From Arthrobacter_E sp041360795 (GTDB taxonomy: Bacteria > Actinomycetota > Actinomycetes > Actinomycetales > Micrococcaceae), in assembly GCF_041360795.1 (NCBI RefSeq), contig NZ_JBFUPW010000004.1, positions 310,001 through 374,000 of the forward strand: a DNA stretch of 64,000 nucleotides, in the 5' to 3' direction. This document shows, piece after piece, positions 52,406-59,849 of this stretch (position 1 is its first letter; the number at the start of each line of letters is the position of its first letter). Position numbers and translations under genes: made by a program. The notes below the pieces were generated by a model that was not told the DNA's origin, did no database searches, and was given only the letters and a program-made list of their open reading frames with translations.

Positions 52406-52447
52406 AGCGCCCAGCGTACTAGGCGACGGGACGCGTGGAGTCCCGGT

Positions 52448-53125
52448 TCAGCGCAGCACGGCCAGGGCGAAGCCGTCCCAGCCCTTGGACCCGACCGTCT
52501 GAAGGACCGTGGCGTCGAAGCGCGGGTCCTGTCCCAGCAGTTCCAGGGAATCCCGGATCGCCGGGGCGTTCACAGGGTCCATCTCGGGGTGCCGCGGGGC
52601 GCCCTCCCAGACGGTGTTGTCGAGGACCACCACGGTGCCGGGGCGGCCCAGCCGCGCGGCCCAGTCGAGGTAGTTCGAGTTGTTCTGCTTGTCCGCGTCG
52701 ATGAACACCAGATCGAACGGTTCCCCGCCCTCCAGCGTGGGCAGGACGTCCAGCGCCGCGCCCACTCTCAGGTCGACGCGGGTGCCGACGCCGGCGTCGT
52801 CGAGATTCTTGCGCGCGACGGCGGCGTGCTCAGCCTTGAACTCAAGGGTCACCAGCCGTCCGTCCTCTGGGAGGGCGCGGGCCATGAAGAGCGTGCTGAA
52901 CCCGGCCAGGGTGCCGATCTCAAGAACGCGCCGGGCGCCGCTGATGCGGACCAGGAGTTCCAGCAGCTTGCCGGAGTTCGGGGCCACCTCGATGGGAGGC
53001 ATGCCCGCGTCCTGGGCGGTGCGGATGGCCTGGTCAAGGGCCGGATCCGGGTGGACGACCGTGTTGGAGATCCATTCCTCCATGGCCACCCATTCCGGCT
53101 GGGACCTGTGCTCGAATGCGCTCAT
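52448..53125 (-). CDS. O-methyltransferase family 3 (CCoAOMT-like)
   Basis: 225 aa. SAM-binding VLEIGTLAGFSTLFMARAL, acidic LVTLEFK, and DLVFIDADKQNNSNYLDWA with the metal-binding Asp and DN pair of class I O-methyltransferases (VVLDNTVWEG). Likely methylates a catechol-like hydroxyl. Leaderless, 6 nt after TAGCAT. Confidence 0.88.
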   Translation of the reverse strand: MSAFEHRSQPEWVAMEEWISNTVVHPDPALDQAIRTAQDAGMPPIEVAPNSGKLLELLVRISGARRVLEIGTLAGFSTLFMARALPEDGRLVTLEFKAEHAAVARKNLDDAGVGTRVDLRVGAALDVLPTLEGGEPFDLVFIDADKQNNSNYLDWAARLGRPGTVVVLDNTVWEGAPRHPEMDPVNAPAIRDSLELLGQDPRFDATVLQTVGSKGWDGFALAVLR

Positions 53126-53177
53126 GAGGCCATGCTAGGCACGCGGCCGGGCCCGCCGGTAGAGGTCGTGAGGAGGT

Positions 53178-53501
53178 TCACGAGAGGTCGTCGAGGGCCT
53201 TTTCGAGCCGTTCCACCTTGCCGCTCAGTTCGCCGGTGTAGCCCGGACGGATGTCGGCCTTGAGAACCAGGGAGACGCGCGAGCCGTACTCGGCGACCGC
53301 GAACGTCGCGCGCTTGACGACGTCCATCACCTCGTCCCATTCACCTTCGATCTCGGTGAACATGGAGCTGGTGTGATTCGGGAGACCGGATTCGCGGACG
53401 ACCTTGACCGCGGCGGCCACCGCGTCATGAACGGAGGCGTCGCTCGGGGCTTCGGATCCCACGGGCGCGCCGGAGGGGGCGACGGAGAATGCGACGATCA
53501 T
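53178..53501 (-). CDS. Thiamine-binding (MTH1187/YkoF) family protein
   Basis: 107 aa ferredoxin-like fold: MIVAFSVAPSG opening, TSSMFTEIEGEWDEVMDVVKRA middle and SLVLKADIRPGYTGELSGKVERLEKAL end, matching the family that binds thiamine or its hydroxymethylpyrimidine. ATG 53501 with AAAGG upstream was preferred to the longer frame. Confidence 0.83.
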   Translation of the reverse strand: MIVAFSVAPSGAPVGSEAPSDASVHDAVAAAVKVVRESGLPNHTSSMFTEIEGEWDEVMDVVKRATFAVAEYGSRVSLVLKADIRPGYTGELSGKVERLEKALDDLS

Positions 53502-53590
53502 GGGGCTGCCTTTCGTCGGGGTCATGTCATGAAAGCGGTACCTTCGACCGCTTCCGCCCTTAGTGTGCCACGGCTGGCTATGCTGATCAG

Positions 53591-54217
53591 ATGGAATACC
53601 GTCAGGGGGGCCGACCGCTGCGTGCAGACGCGGCGCGGAACGTCGAGAAGATCATCACGGCCGCCCGCGAGTGCTTCCACGAGCGTGGCCCGGAAGTTCC
53701 GCTGCAGGTCATCGCGGAGACCGCCAAGGTGGGCCCGGCGACGCTCTTCCGGAACTTCGCCGACAAGGAAGCCCTGGTGCTCGCGGTCATTTCGCGGCAG
53801 CTGCGGGAGCACGTGGATCCGGTGGTCGTGCAGGCCCTGGCCGCCCCGGATGCCGGCGACGGCCTCCTGCAGGTCATCGAGTCGATCGTCCAGGTGGCGG
53901 CCGAGGAATCCGCGCTGCTGGACGCCCTGGTGGGCCGCCGCGGCGTCCTGACCACCATCAGCGGGAACATCATCGAGGCCCTGGGGATGCTCCTGGGCCG
54001 TGCGCAGCGTCAGGGCACGATCCGCGGCGACGTGTCCCAGGAGGACGTCATCCGGATCGTCGCCATGCTGATCGGCTCCGTGGACACCATCGAACGCGGC
54101 ACGAGCGCCTGGCGCCGCCCGGTCGCCCTCATCGAGGACTCGCTGCGCCCCGCCGCGGCAACCCGCGAGCTCCCGCCCCAGACCCCGGTGCCGAGTCTCC
54201 AGCTGCCCCTGGGCTGA
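53591..54217 (+). CDS. TetR-family regulator
   Basis: 208 aa. N-terminal helix-turn-helix (IITAARECFHERGPEVPLQVIAETAKVGPATLFRNFADKEALV) with the family's Phe/Tyr-rich recognition helix. Unknown C-terminal ligand. Leaderless, 6 nt after TATGCT. Divergent from the thiamine-binding protein gene, but no operator palindrome was noticed between them. Confidence 0.87.
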   Translation: MEYRQGGRPLRADAARNVEKIITAARECFHERGPEVPLQVIAETAKVGPATLFRNFADKEALVLAVISRQLREHVDPVVVQALAAPDAGDGLLQVIESIVQVAAEESALLDALVGRRGVLTTISGNIIEALGMLLGRAQRQGTIRGDVSQEDVIRIVAMLIGSVDTIERGTSAWRRPVALIEDSLRPAAATRELPPQTPVPSLQLPLG

Positions 54218-54288
54218 GCCGCTGGGTCACTCCCTGACCGACGGCGCCTGGCCGATCAGCGCCCACGTCCCCTCCAACACGGCAACCG

Positions 54289-54843
54289 TCACCTCCGGTC
54301 CCGCTTGAAGTAAGCCTCCTCACGGTCCAGATACGCTCGCCACCGCGCATACAAGCCTCTCACCCCGGGCTCCTCACCCTGCGGGGTGGGCATGAAGTCA
54401 GCAAACGGCGCAACATCGTCCGGGTAGTCGAAGTCGGCGAAGAGCATTTCGACTGTTCGGAGTGGCTCGTCGAAGTCCGGCTCATGGTCTCTCACCCATG
54501 ACAAAGCCAGGTAGAGCCAGAGGCGGCGGGCCTCTTCGCCCGGGCGGGCGTCAGTATGGGTCGATTCCCGGATCAGGTCCGGAACCTCGTCGTACTGATA
54601 AGACAGCAAGAGCGAAAGTTCCTCCCCTAATGGCGACCCCTCCCCGAACTTCTCTGCGAGGTGCACGACGTCGGAAACATCGATCCATCCATCCAGGTAG
54701 CCCTTGACGATCTCACTTGTGGCGGGGATGGCTTTCGCCGCTACGTAGACGGCGGGGATGCGGAAATTGACCAGAGCATCGGGACGACCGTCGGCGAAGC
54801 CGTCAGGCCTGGATGTCCACCGCAGCCGGAACTCCTCGTTCAT
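54289..54843 (-). CDS. Probable immunity protein, DUF2247-like
   Basis: 184 aa, acidic and Trp-rich, with no signal peptide. Contains VHLAEKFGEGSPLGEELSLLLSYQYDEVPDLI and RLWLYLALSWVRDHEPDFDEPLRTVEMLFADFDYPDDVAPF, resembling DUF2247-type proteins often found in polymorphic-toxin immunity arrays. No cognate toxin fragment is adjacent. GAAGGAG upstream of ATG 54843. It is the most distal gene of the immunity chain downstream of rhs. Confidence 0.65.
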   Translation of the reverse strand: MNEEFRLRWTSRPDGFADGRPDALVNFRIPAVYVAAKAIPATSEIVKGYLDGWIDVSDVVHLAEKFGEGSPLGEELSLLLSYQYDEVPDLIRESTHTDARPGEEARRLWLYLALSWVRDHEPDFDEPLRTVEMLFADFDYPDDVAPFADFMPTPQGEEPGVRGLYARWRAYLDREEAYFKRDRR

Positions 54844-54875
54844 CGGGCTGCATCATCTCCTTCGAAGGGCCACCG

Positions 54876-55167
54876 CTAGCCGGGGTCCGTCGTGCTCAGT
54901 ACGACGGTGGGGCCGTAATCGACCGTCACCCAAGTCTCGACCCTTCTGCCCGGGAAGGCCAGGCCCGCCAAGGCTTTCAGGAGAACGCGATCTTCTCAGC
55001 CATATCCTCGACTACGCGCTCGTCGAGCCCGACCTCGCCATCAGACCAGTTCCACGGGATCAGGCGGTTGATCGAGGATTCAATGAGCGCGTGGTCGCCT
55101 CCATGATGGTCACGCCACTGCTGAACCGCGGCAACTGGTCGGGGTCAAACAGGATCGGATCAGGCAT
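54876..55167 (-). pseudogene. Broken small gene (two frameshifts) in the immunity array
   Basis: Reading starts at ATG 55167 as MPDPILFDPDQLPRF, then shifts frame to QQWRDHHGGDHALIESSIN and RLIPWNWSDGEVGLDERVVED, and shifts again to RVLLKALAGLAFPGRRVETW then VTVDYGPTVVLSTTDPG before TAG (54876). The three pieces read as one continuous hydrophilic protein of about 100 aa. Its place among orphan immunity genes suggests a decayed immunity gene. Function not recognised. Confidence 0.5.
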
Positions 55168-55310
55168 GATGGCATCCTTCTCGTCAGACCACAGATCACC
55201 AAGTGCGCTTTCGCGGGGAGTGGTCCACGCGCATTCAGGAAAACCGAAAGCTCACGTCGCTCCAACGAATCTGCCAGGCGCGCCGAGTGCGACCGGAATC
55301 TCACTCCACC

Positions 55311-55808
55311 TCAGCTGTCCGAAATCCGGTATTCGAGACCCAAGGCCTTCGAAAGTGCGATATTCACGGTGCCGTGCGAACCACTGGCGTACCTCCCAAA
55401 AAAGTCAGAGGCATCTGATTCGTCGCCGTTCTCGTCGAAATACTTGCCCTCATATCGAGCCATACCGGGAAGATTCGGCGGGATCTTGAAGCGATTTCGC
55501 TCAAGGAGTTCACCCGGCCCGAAGTGAGATCTCTCGAGCGTCCGAAAATATCGCTCACTCCATGCATATTTCTCGACGATCTGCGGTGGAAGCAGAAGGT
55601 TGTTCACCTGCAACGGGGCTCGATCATCAGGTGTCCAATCCGTCGAGACCGGCTTCAAGAGGTACACCACGATGCAGTCGGGAATCCCGGTTACGACCAT
55701 CGACGTCGAAACGACGCGTCCGGGAATCCGGAACTCACCAATCTGCATGTCGAATATGTCGCCACGCCTGGGCTTGGTCCGAGGACCTTCGAACTTGCGA
55801 AGGTTCAT
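55311..55808 (-). CDS. Imm26-family immunity protein
   Basis: 165 aa. Strand-rich protein of the Imm26 type: RRGDIFDMQIGEFRIPGRVVS at the start, IPDCIVVYLLKPVS and GPGELLERNRFKIPPNL. Imm26 proteins neutralise toxin tips of polymorphic toxins. A 32-codon toxin-like tail fragment ends 17 nt upstream. GAGGAG lies before ATG 55808, so this start is preferred to ATG 55838. Confidence 0.7.
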   Translation of the reverse strand: MNLRKFEGPRTKPRRGDIFDMQIGEFRIPGRVVSTSMVVTGIPDCIVVYLLKPVSTDWTPDDRAPLQVNNLLLPPQIVEKYAWSERYFRTLERSHFGPGELLERNRFKIPPNLPGMARYEGKYFDENGDESDASDFFGRYASGSHGTVNIALSKALGLEYRISDS

Positions 55809-55825
55809 CCTAAACTCCTCATGAT

Positions 55826-55924
55826 TCAGCCAAGCCACCTTTGTTCTTTCAATTCGGTCCTTCGCGCCAACACCGCCCCTATGGTCTCGAAATTCTTTTT
55901 CAGGTCAATTGGCTTCTCAAGCCT
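55826..55924 (-). pseudogene. Toxin-tail remnant upstream of Imm26 gene
   Basis: An open stretch bounded by TAG (55925-55927) and ending at TGA encodes RLEKPIDLKKNFETIGAVLA, then RRTELKEQRWLG, a charged, coding-like C-terminus without a start. Its stop lies 17 nt before the Imm26 gene start, the spacing expected of a toxin-immunity pair, so it may be the last piece of a deleted toxin tip. Confidence 0.4.
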
Positions 55925-55999
55925 CTAATACCAAACGTTCGAGCTAGGTCTACTCACCATGTGGCGGCGCCGATCTCCGCTCACTGAGAAGCTTAATCG

Positions 56000-56269
56000 C
56001 TACAAGCTTTCCTTAGCCTCTTGAAGAAACCATTCCAGAACATCAAGCGGAATCTCTCCCCTAAACAAGGTGACGGTTCGGGCACCGCTGTCCTCATTCT
56101 CGAAAACCTCCGCAATACGCGTTCCACTCTCGAGAGCAAGTTCGATAGACATTCCGTCACGTTCACCGACCGAGCTGACTAATAGGATCTTGTATCCAGA
56201 TCTCACGGCCGAGGCTCCAATAGTCCCATGAACATCCGACCCCACTGACGCCCCACTATTCTTTGTCAT
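56000..56269 (-). CDS. Small hypothetical protein in immunity array
   Basis: 89 aa: MTKNSGASVGSDVHGTIGAS, then SGYKILLVSSVGERDGMSIELALESGTRI and AEVFENEDSGARTVTLFRGE. It overlaps the preceding gene by 14 nt and has no good ribosome-binding sequence, so translation is probably coupled. Not recognised; possibly an immunity protein. Confidence 0.55.
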   Translation of the reverse strand: MTKNSGASVGSDVHGTIGASAVRSGYKILLVSSVGERDGMSIELALESGTRIAEVFENEDSGARTVTLFRGEIPLDVLEWFLQEAKESL

Positions 56270-56666
56270 TGAGCAACATAAGTAGCGAGACGATCTGAGC
56301 CCGGTCAAGACTACCGTCAATTCGATCCCCAATTTCATCGAGCCGTTCAATGACCGCGGAGATCTCCTCCTCCCACGCCTCTTCAAATTCAATATCAAGC
56401 GGTCTCACAGCGCCGGAGATCTTAGCGGTAGCGACATAGCCCCATCTAACAAGTGAAGCCCACTGTTGAATCTGTGGCAACGGGAACCTGCCCTCCAACA
56501 AATCATGGAGAACCGCAACAACTGCGCTTCGTTCCACGATCAAAGATACGCCGAGGTCCTTCTGAGCACCTTTTACCTCGGACCACGGAAGCGTTAGGAT
56601 CCGATTCATTGCGGTAAGATCGCCGCGAAGTACTAGCGTCAATTCGATCGGAGCGCAGAAGAGCAT
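56256..56666 (-). CDS. Hypothetical protein in immunity array
   Basis: 136 aa, mostly helical, with acidic C-terminus: LLEGRFPLPQIQQWASLVRWGYVATAKIS and EFEEAWEEEISAVIERLDEIGDRIDG. Resembles small helical immunity-type proteins by composition, but no family was recognised. Start may be ATG 56666 or ATG 56609. 23 nt after the gene at 56690-57028. Confidence 0.6.
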   Translation of the reverse strand: MLFCAPIELTLVLRGDLTAMNRILTLPWSEVKGAQKDLGVSLIVERSAVVAVLHDLLEGRFPLPQIQQWASLVRWGYVATAKISGAVRPLDIEFEEAWEEEISAVIERLDEIGDRIDGSLDRAQIVSLLMLLNDKE

Positions 56667-56689
56667 CGACTAAGACCCTGACAGCTCAG

Positions 56690-57028
56690 CTATTTCCGGT
56701 ACGTCTTCGCGAGTTCGTCGCCCTTCTCAGTCGTTCGCAACCAGAAGCCATCAGTCCTGGGGCTCCAGTTCAAGGCTTCCAGTTCACGCTCAGCACGGTC
56801 CAACCAGCCCTCCGGCTCATCCGTCCAATCTACGAATCCGCCCTCCGCGAGATCTCCAGGAACCATCAGCCCCTCTTCGAATAGCCTTCGCAAGACTCGC
56901 AATGTGAGACGTTTTGATTCTTCGGTGATCTCCTCGAAAGTTGAGTACCATATGACTTCTTGGAGCAGGACCCAATCGTCGAGGCCGCTGATCAATAGGC
57001 TTCGGATAGCCCGCTCTTCCCTTTTCAT
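56690..57028 (-). CDS. Hypothetical acidic protein in immunity array
   Basis: 112 aa: RSLLISGLDDWVLLQEVIWYS, TEESKRLTLRVLRRLFEEGLM and VPGDLAEGGFVDWTDEPEGWLDRAERELEALNW, rich in Glu, Asp and Trp, perhaps a winged-helix-like fold. TAGGAG precedes ATG 57028. A coding-like toxin-tail fragment ends 12 nt upstream, so this is a candidate immunity protein. Not recognised. Confidence 0.62.
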   Translation of the reverse strand: MKREERAIRSLLISGLDDWVLLQEVIWYSTFEEITEESKRLTLRVLRRLFEEGLMVPGDLAEGGFVDWTDEPEGWLDRAERELEALNWSPRTDGFWLRTTEKGDELAKTYRK

Positions 57029-57040
57029 GGAACTCCTATT

Positions 57041-57220
57041 TCAAATGAACTTTCCGAAGCGGCCCTCGTTCTCCCGGGATGTCAACGCCGTGACGCCCCA
57101 GCCTCCGACCTCTTTCACTCCGTGGGCGAGGTCCGCCGCGCGGGACGCAGTACCTCTGTTAGACCTGAGACGATGGCGAGGACCTCTCAGCAATTGTCGC
57201 CGATTCCCCGCCAAAGTGGC
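57041..57220 (-). pseudogene. Possible toxin-tail remnant
   Basis: After TAG (57221-57223) the minus strand stays open and the last 45 codons look coding: LRSNRGTASRAADLAHGVKE then VGGWGVTALTSRENEGRFGKFI before TGA (57041-57043). It has no start codon and its stop precedes the next gene's ribosome-binding site by 2 nt. It looks like the C-terminal end of a lost toxin. Low confidence because the upstream part may lie in another frame. Confidence 0.35.
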
Positions 57221-57247
57221 CTACCCAAGCACCGCAAGCATCCTCAC

Positions 57248-57868
57248 CTAGGCCCTCCGCGCGGCCGTGTTGAGCAACTGTTGAAACTGATCTGGGTGCA
57301 CTGCCGGGCGCTTGTGCTCGTATAAGACTGCATCCAAATCGAGGTTTACGCCTCTAATATCGACAGTTCCATACGTTTGAACCGATCCCCGATCTGCGAC
57401 GATTCTATGGCCGTATGTCGCCACAGCCCTGTCCACATCCAAATTCGTCCGATGCTTAGGGTCTTCGGCGCCGAATCCCATGATCACATGTTTCTGGTAA
57501 GAAACATTGGATCGCCCCCAGATGAAGAATTCCCATCGAAGATTCGGGTGACGTTTAATCATAATGTCGCCTAAAAATAGGCCGATGTCGCGACATACCG
57601 AATACCACATCGGGAGCAGTCGTCCCGGAACATCAGGATCCGGTTCGATATTATGGAAAAACCAAGTGTCAAGATCGGAAATTGAATCGTCGGAGCCATC
57701 CAGATCAATTCCGTTCAGAGCGAGCAGGTCTCGCAATTCATTCACGCGAGCACTCCTGGTTTCCATAGTCTCGTTGAAGAATTGGCGCGCTTCAGCGCGA
57801 GAGAGGTTCTTTACGTCAGGCCAGGATTCGACTGGCTGAGGCGAATATTCTTCCCATCTGACACTCAT
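57248..57868 (-). CDS. Probable immunity protein for the displaced Rhs nuclease tip
   Basis: 206 aa, soluble, Trp- and acid-rich, no signal peptide, no recognised domain. Its ATG overlaps the toxin stop by 4 nt (ATGA at 57865-57868), the usual layout of toxin-immunity pairs. Cytoplasmic location would suit neutralising a nuclease. Immunity role is inferred from position. Confidence 0.65.
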   Translation of the reverse strand: MSVRWEEYSPQPVESWPDVKNLSRAEARQFFNETMETRSARVNELRDLLALNGIDLDGSDDSISDLDTWFFHNIEPDPDVPGRLLPMWYSVCRDIGLFLGDIMIKRHPNLRWEFFIWGRSNVSYQKHVIMGFGAEDPKHRTNLDVDRAVATYGHRIVADRGSVQTYGTVDIRGVNLDLDAVLYEHKRPAVHPDQFQQLLNTAARRA

Positions 57869-59139
57869 GGAGCATAACCTATCTTGATACCTGCGTCGTT
57901 GAGAGCGCGCTCTAGCGGGGCGGTCGGGCCAACCTTACCAGTAACTCCGCTCCTTGAAAATATCCACCAGACCTCATGAATATTCTCGTCGTTTTTCAGC
58001 AGCCATGCATCCTTAGCGACCTGCGCACGGACTTCTTTCGTCAATGACGTCCGACCAAGCTTGGATTCAATAGCGATTCCGTCTGATGTGAGGATGTCAA
58101 GGCGCCGAACTCCAAGGCCAGTCTTGACAGTCGCCTCAATGCCTGCGCCTAGGTGCGTGGCGGCAATCAGGTCACGCGCCCCGTTCCCAGCTGCAGCATT
58201 GAGCCCAATTCGAGACCCGCTGGACAAGGCTGTCTTGCCGACTGCGCCGAGCGATCCCGCCCCGGGAATCGGGATCATGGCCGCGATCGCCCCCGGAGCT
58301 GCTGCTCCTATCGATTGACCGATCGTATGGCCAGGGTTTTCCACCTGATCCACAACAGTCTGGCCGATCCAGGTAGTAATCCCCGCAGCCAGAGCGCATG
58401 TAAAGCCTCCCGAGAACGGACAGACCATCAGGCTGACACCCACGACTGCCGTGGTAGCCATCACCTGAACTTCTTGCGCAGACATTTCCGTGCTGATGAA
58501 GTTCTTGTTCGGCGTGTAGAAGGTGCTCGCGCAACCAAGCGATCCACAGCCGTAACGGTTATAGCCCGGCTTGGGTTGGTTGTGGCCCGTATAACGCCAG
58601 TAGGGGTTGCTCGTGCCGTAGTAGTAGTTTCCAGGGCCGCCCGGTGCGACAGTCAGAGTGCCATACTGGGCTTGCTCCCACTTCTTGCCATAGTCCTTGA
58701 TCGGGCCGTTCGTGTGATTGATCGGCACGTTGGGACGCGACTCGTACCCGTTGCACACGTCACATAGGAACAGGCCGCTGGGGTCGGAGAAGTTGACCGG
58801 ATCCGCTCCCGAATACATGTAGGGGCTGAAGAGTCGCTGAGTGGACTTGTCCAGGACCGGGTCCGGCGCAGTGAAGACCCCCAGCGTCGGGTCGAGTTCT
58901 CGGGCGCCCACCTGAACGAGCTTCGACTGCGAGTCGGCCAGCTTGCCGATATAACCATTGACGGCGCCGAACCCGGCAGGGTTGGCGGCATTGCTTCCCA
59001 CTCCGCGTGCACCAGCAGGCGCGGCTGCGAAAGCGGCGTTGGCGACCGCCGATTGGGTCGGTCCACGGGCCAGACCATACGGATCAGTGAACCTGACGAC
59101 AGCGGTCGTACCGGCAGTCGCCGTCGTCGGCAGGACCAT
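57865..59139 (-). CDS. Displaced Rhs C-terminal toxin module (orphan rhs-CT)
   Basis: 424 codons from an internal ATG. Residues 1 to about 175 are Rhs core: GVFTAPDPVLDKSTQRLFSPYMYSGADPVNFSDPSGLF, nearly identical to the live rhs gene. After NPYWRYTG it diverges: a hydrophobic stretch (ATTAVVGVSLMVCPFSGGFTCALAAGITTWIG) and then a tip with RRLDILTSDGIAIESKLGRTS, matching a D...ExK restriction-endonuclease-like nuclease toxin. Probably a DNase tip once attached to an Rhs carrier. It has no secretion or carrier part, so it is likely silent unless recombined. Followed by its overlapping immunity gene. Confidence 0.72.
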   Translation of the reverse strand: MVLPTTATAGTTAVVRFTDPYGLARGPTQSAVANAAFAAAPAGARGVGSNAANPAGFGAVNGYIGKLADSQSKLVQVGARELDPTLGVFTAPDPVLDKSTQRLFSPYMYSGADPVNFSDPSGLFLCDVCNGYESRPNVPINHTNGPIKDYGKKWEQAQYGTLTVAPGGPGNYYYGTSNPYWRYTGHNQPKPGYNRYGCGSLGCASTFYTPNKNFISTEMSAQEVQVMATTAVVGVSLMVCPFSGGFTCALAAGITTWIGQTVVDQVENPGHTIGQSIGAAAPGAIAAMIPIPGAGSLGAVGKTALSSGSRIGLNAAAGNGARDLIAATHLGAGIEATVKTGLGVRRLDILTSDGIAIESKLGRTSLTKEVRAQVAKDAWLLKNDENIHEVWWIFSRSGVTGKVGPTAPLERALNDAGIKIGYAP

Positions 59140-59143
59140 CGTC
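58607..59143. repeat. 537-bp direct repeat of the Rhs core end, copy 1
   Basis: Matches 60522-61058 at a constant offset of 1915 bp and appears near-identical by eye. It ends exactly at the deletion junction (around 59143) and, on the other side, at the divergence point of the two toxin tips. Provides a substrate for homologous recombination between the tips. Confidence 0.85.
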
Positions 59144-59375
59144 GTCGGGAGACCCGTGGCGGTAACCCGGTCGGTCCCGGTGAATCGGTCGAGCTGATGG
59201 CCTGGCCGAGCGGGTCATAGCCGATGGTGTCACCCGTGAGCCACGTCGAAACCGACGCACTATTGGTCTCAGTCGCCGTGTCGGTCCGGGTTACCTGTCC
59301 CTTGGTGGGAGCCTGATACCCGCTACTCCCCGGATCGGCGGAGGCCGACGAGTCGTACGAAGTCACGCGAGGTGG
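59140..59375 (-). pseudogene. Rhs core remnant fused to the displaced tip
   Basis: Minus strand reads YDSSASADPGSSGYQAPTKG and QVTRTDTATETNSASVSTWL, closely matching rhs at about 63300-63545. The junction to the toxin module (around 59143-59146) lies in CGTCGTCGG microhomology and keeps the original frame (TGLPTT-MVLPTT), but a 4-bp deletion at about 59181-59184 and one extra base near 59362 break it. It was once an in-frame fusion and has since decayed. Confidence 0.7.
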
Positions 59376-59411
59376 CCACCACCCCTTGCGAGCCGGGGGA
59401 ATAAACCCCCA

Positions 59412-59849
59412 CTACTTTCGTCTAAATTGAAGAACACTTTCACCGTCGCGATATCCAACCGGATACTCGAGGGTTGCCACGCCGTCTTGCTCCTTTACTT
59501 CAAATTTCGCGCCGTTGAGCCTCCCCCGAATGTCCACCACCACGAAGATTTGGTTGCTCGCTCGGTCTTCTCGGATCGCCCATCCTCCAGAAATGTCCTC
59601 GACCTTGTTCCAATCGGGAGGCCCGCCAAACCCGGCACTATTTGGAGAAACAAACACTTTACTTGGAAGCCCTGTGCCGCGAAAATTCCCATTCTCATCG
59701 AAGCGGATCGTTCCAGAACGTCCGCCAGGACCATCGGTGCTCCAAGAACCAACAAGACCTTCGCTCGAAAACTTGGAGGGACTCGGCACGCACGCACTCA
59801 ATGCACAAACCAGGATCGCAACCGCGAATAGTCTAAATGTTCTTACCAA
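59412..59849 (-). CDS. Probable lipoprotein immunity protein for the Rhs tip
   Basis: 145 aa with a clear lipoprotein signal: MVRTFRLFAVAILVCALSAC (lipobox LSAC, Cys20). The rest is a small beta-rich domain (LVGSWSTDGPGGRSGTIRFDENGNF, and later FVVVDIRGRLNGAKF). Overlaps the rhs stop by 7 nt. A membrane-anchored immunity protein suggests the cognate toxin acts outside the cytoplasm, on the wall or membrane. No family recognised. Confidence 0.7.
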   Translation of the reverse strand: MVRTFRLFAVAILVCALSACVPSPSKFSSEGLVGSWSTDGPGGRSGTIRFDENGNFRGTGLPSKVFVSPNSAGFGGPPDWNKVEDISGGWAIREDRASNQIFVVVDIRGRLNGAKFEVKEQDGVATLEYPVGYRDGESVLQFRRK

